This document shows positions 63,990 to 64,000 of a stretch of 64,000 nucleotides of DNA, piece after piece (positions within the stretch are counted from its first letter, which is position 1; each line of letters begins with the position of its first letter). The translations under genes and the position numbers were made by a program. The notes under the pieces are model-generated. The model did not search any database. It saw only the letters and a program-made list of their open reading frames with translations, and had not been told where the DNA came from. This DNA is from Arthrobacter sp. DWC3 (GTDB lineage: Bacteria > Actinomycetota > Actinomycetes > Actinomycetales > Micrococcaceae). The stretch spans positions 1 to 64,000 of the forward strand of contig NZ_PJIP01000011.1 in the NCBI RefSeq assembly GCF_002929375.1, read 5' to 3'.

Positions 63990-64000
63990 GACGGGAGGTT

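Noticed and set aside
63641-63991. 116-codon plus-strand frame over the ilvB leader
   Set aside because: It runs antisense through the attenuator and leader peptide; no motif and no ribosome site.

Overview
The window is GC-rich throughout, almost fully coding, and carries gene sets typical of an actinobacterium. Protein similarity and gene order (leuCD with a divergent IclR regulator, murA-plsC-gpsA-ddl, thiL-DAK2-recG, a fumarylacetoacetase-like gene before gltX next to tRNA-Glu and tRNA-Gln) point to the family Micrococcaceae, most likely Arthrobacter in the broad sense. It reads as ordinary chromosome. I found no rRNA, insertion sequence, integrase, prophage or CRISPR array.

Layout. 0-2 kb: end of an unidentified gene, two small membrane proteins and a YcnI-like copper-related surface protein. 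2-10 kb, minus strand: rsmD, a molybdate operon (modC, modB, modA and a MerR-type HTH/TOBE protein), recG, a short DAK2 protein and thiL. 10-17.5 kb: rhamnose precursor genes (an RmlC-RmlD fusion and rmlB), a proline-rich anchored surface protein, a DUF3515 lipoprotein, an SMP-30 sugar lactonase, an SDR, a decayed glycosyltransferase and a small DUF3072 protein. 17.5-25 kb: a RibA/RibD-reductase fusion, a LysR regulator divergent from bifunctional putA, and a UPF0324 transporter. 25-32.5 kb: ddl, gpsA, plsC, murA, leuD, leuC and the IclR regulator, then DUF1697, MBL-fold and alpha/beta hydrolase genes. 35-39 kb: two overlapping dynamin-like GTPases, then tRNA-Glu(CTC) and tRNA-Gln(CTG). 39-42 kb: HAD hydrolase, gltX and an FAH-family gene. 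42-46 kb: a very small secreted peptide divergent from an all-helical TPR-like protein, then a GGDEF-EAL protein. 46-48 kb: ilvE and leuB. 48-55 kb: a two-component system, an MDR-type reductase and a MacB/FtsX-type ABC exporter. 55-64 kb: a helical protein of unknown function, metG, a formamidase-like enzyme, serA, ilvC, ilvN and ilvB, with an attenuator and a leader peptide rich in Val, Ile and Leu codons.

Themes. Branched-chain amino acid synthesis is spread over three loci (leuDC, ilvE-leuB, ilvBNC plus serA) with two visible controls: an operator-like palindrome between leuC and the IclR gene, and transcription attenuation before ilvB. A -10-like hexamer ending 6-8 bases before the start codon recurs at about ten genes, suggesting many leaderless transcripts. 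The best candidate for an undescribed system is the divergent pair of a 46-residue secreted peptide and a TPR-like protein (42.4-43.8 kb), which recalls the logic of Rap/Phr-type (RRNPP) peptide signalling. This is an inference from architecture only.
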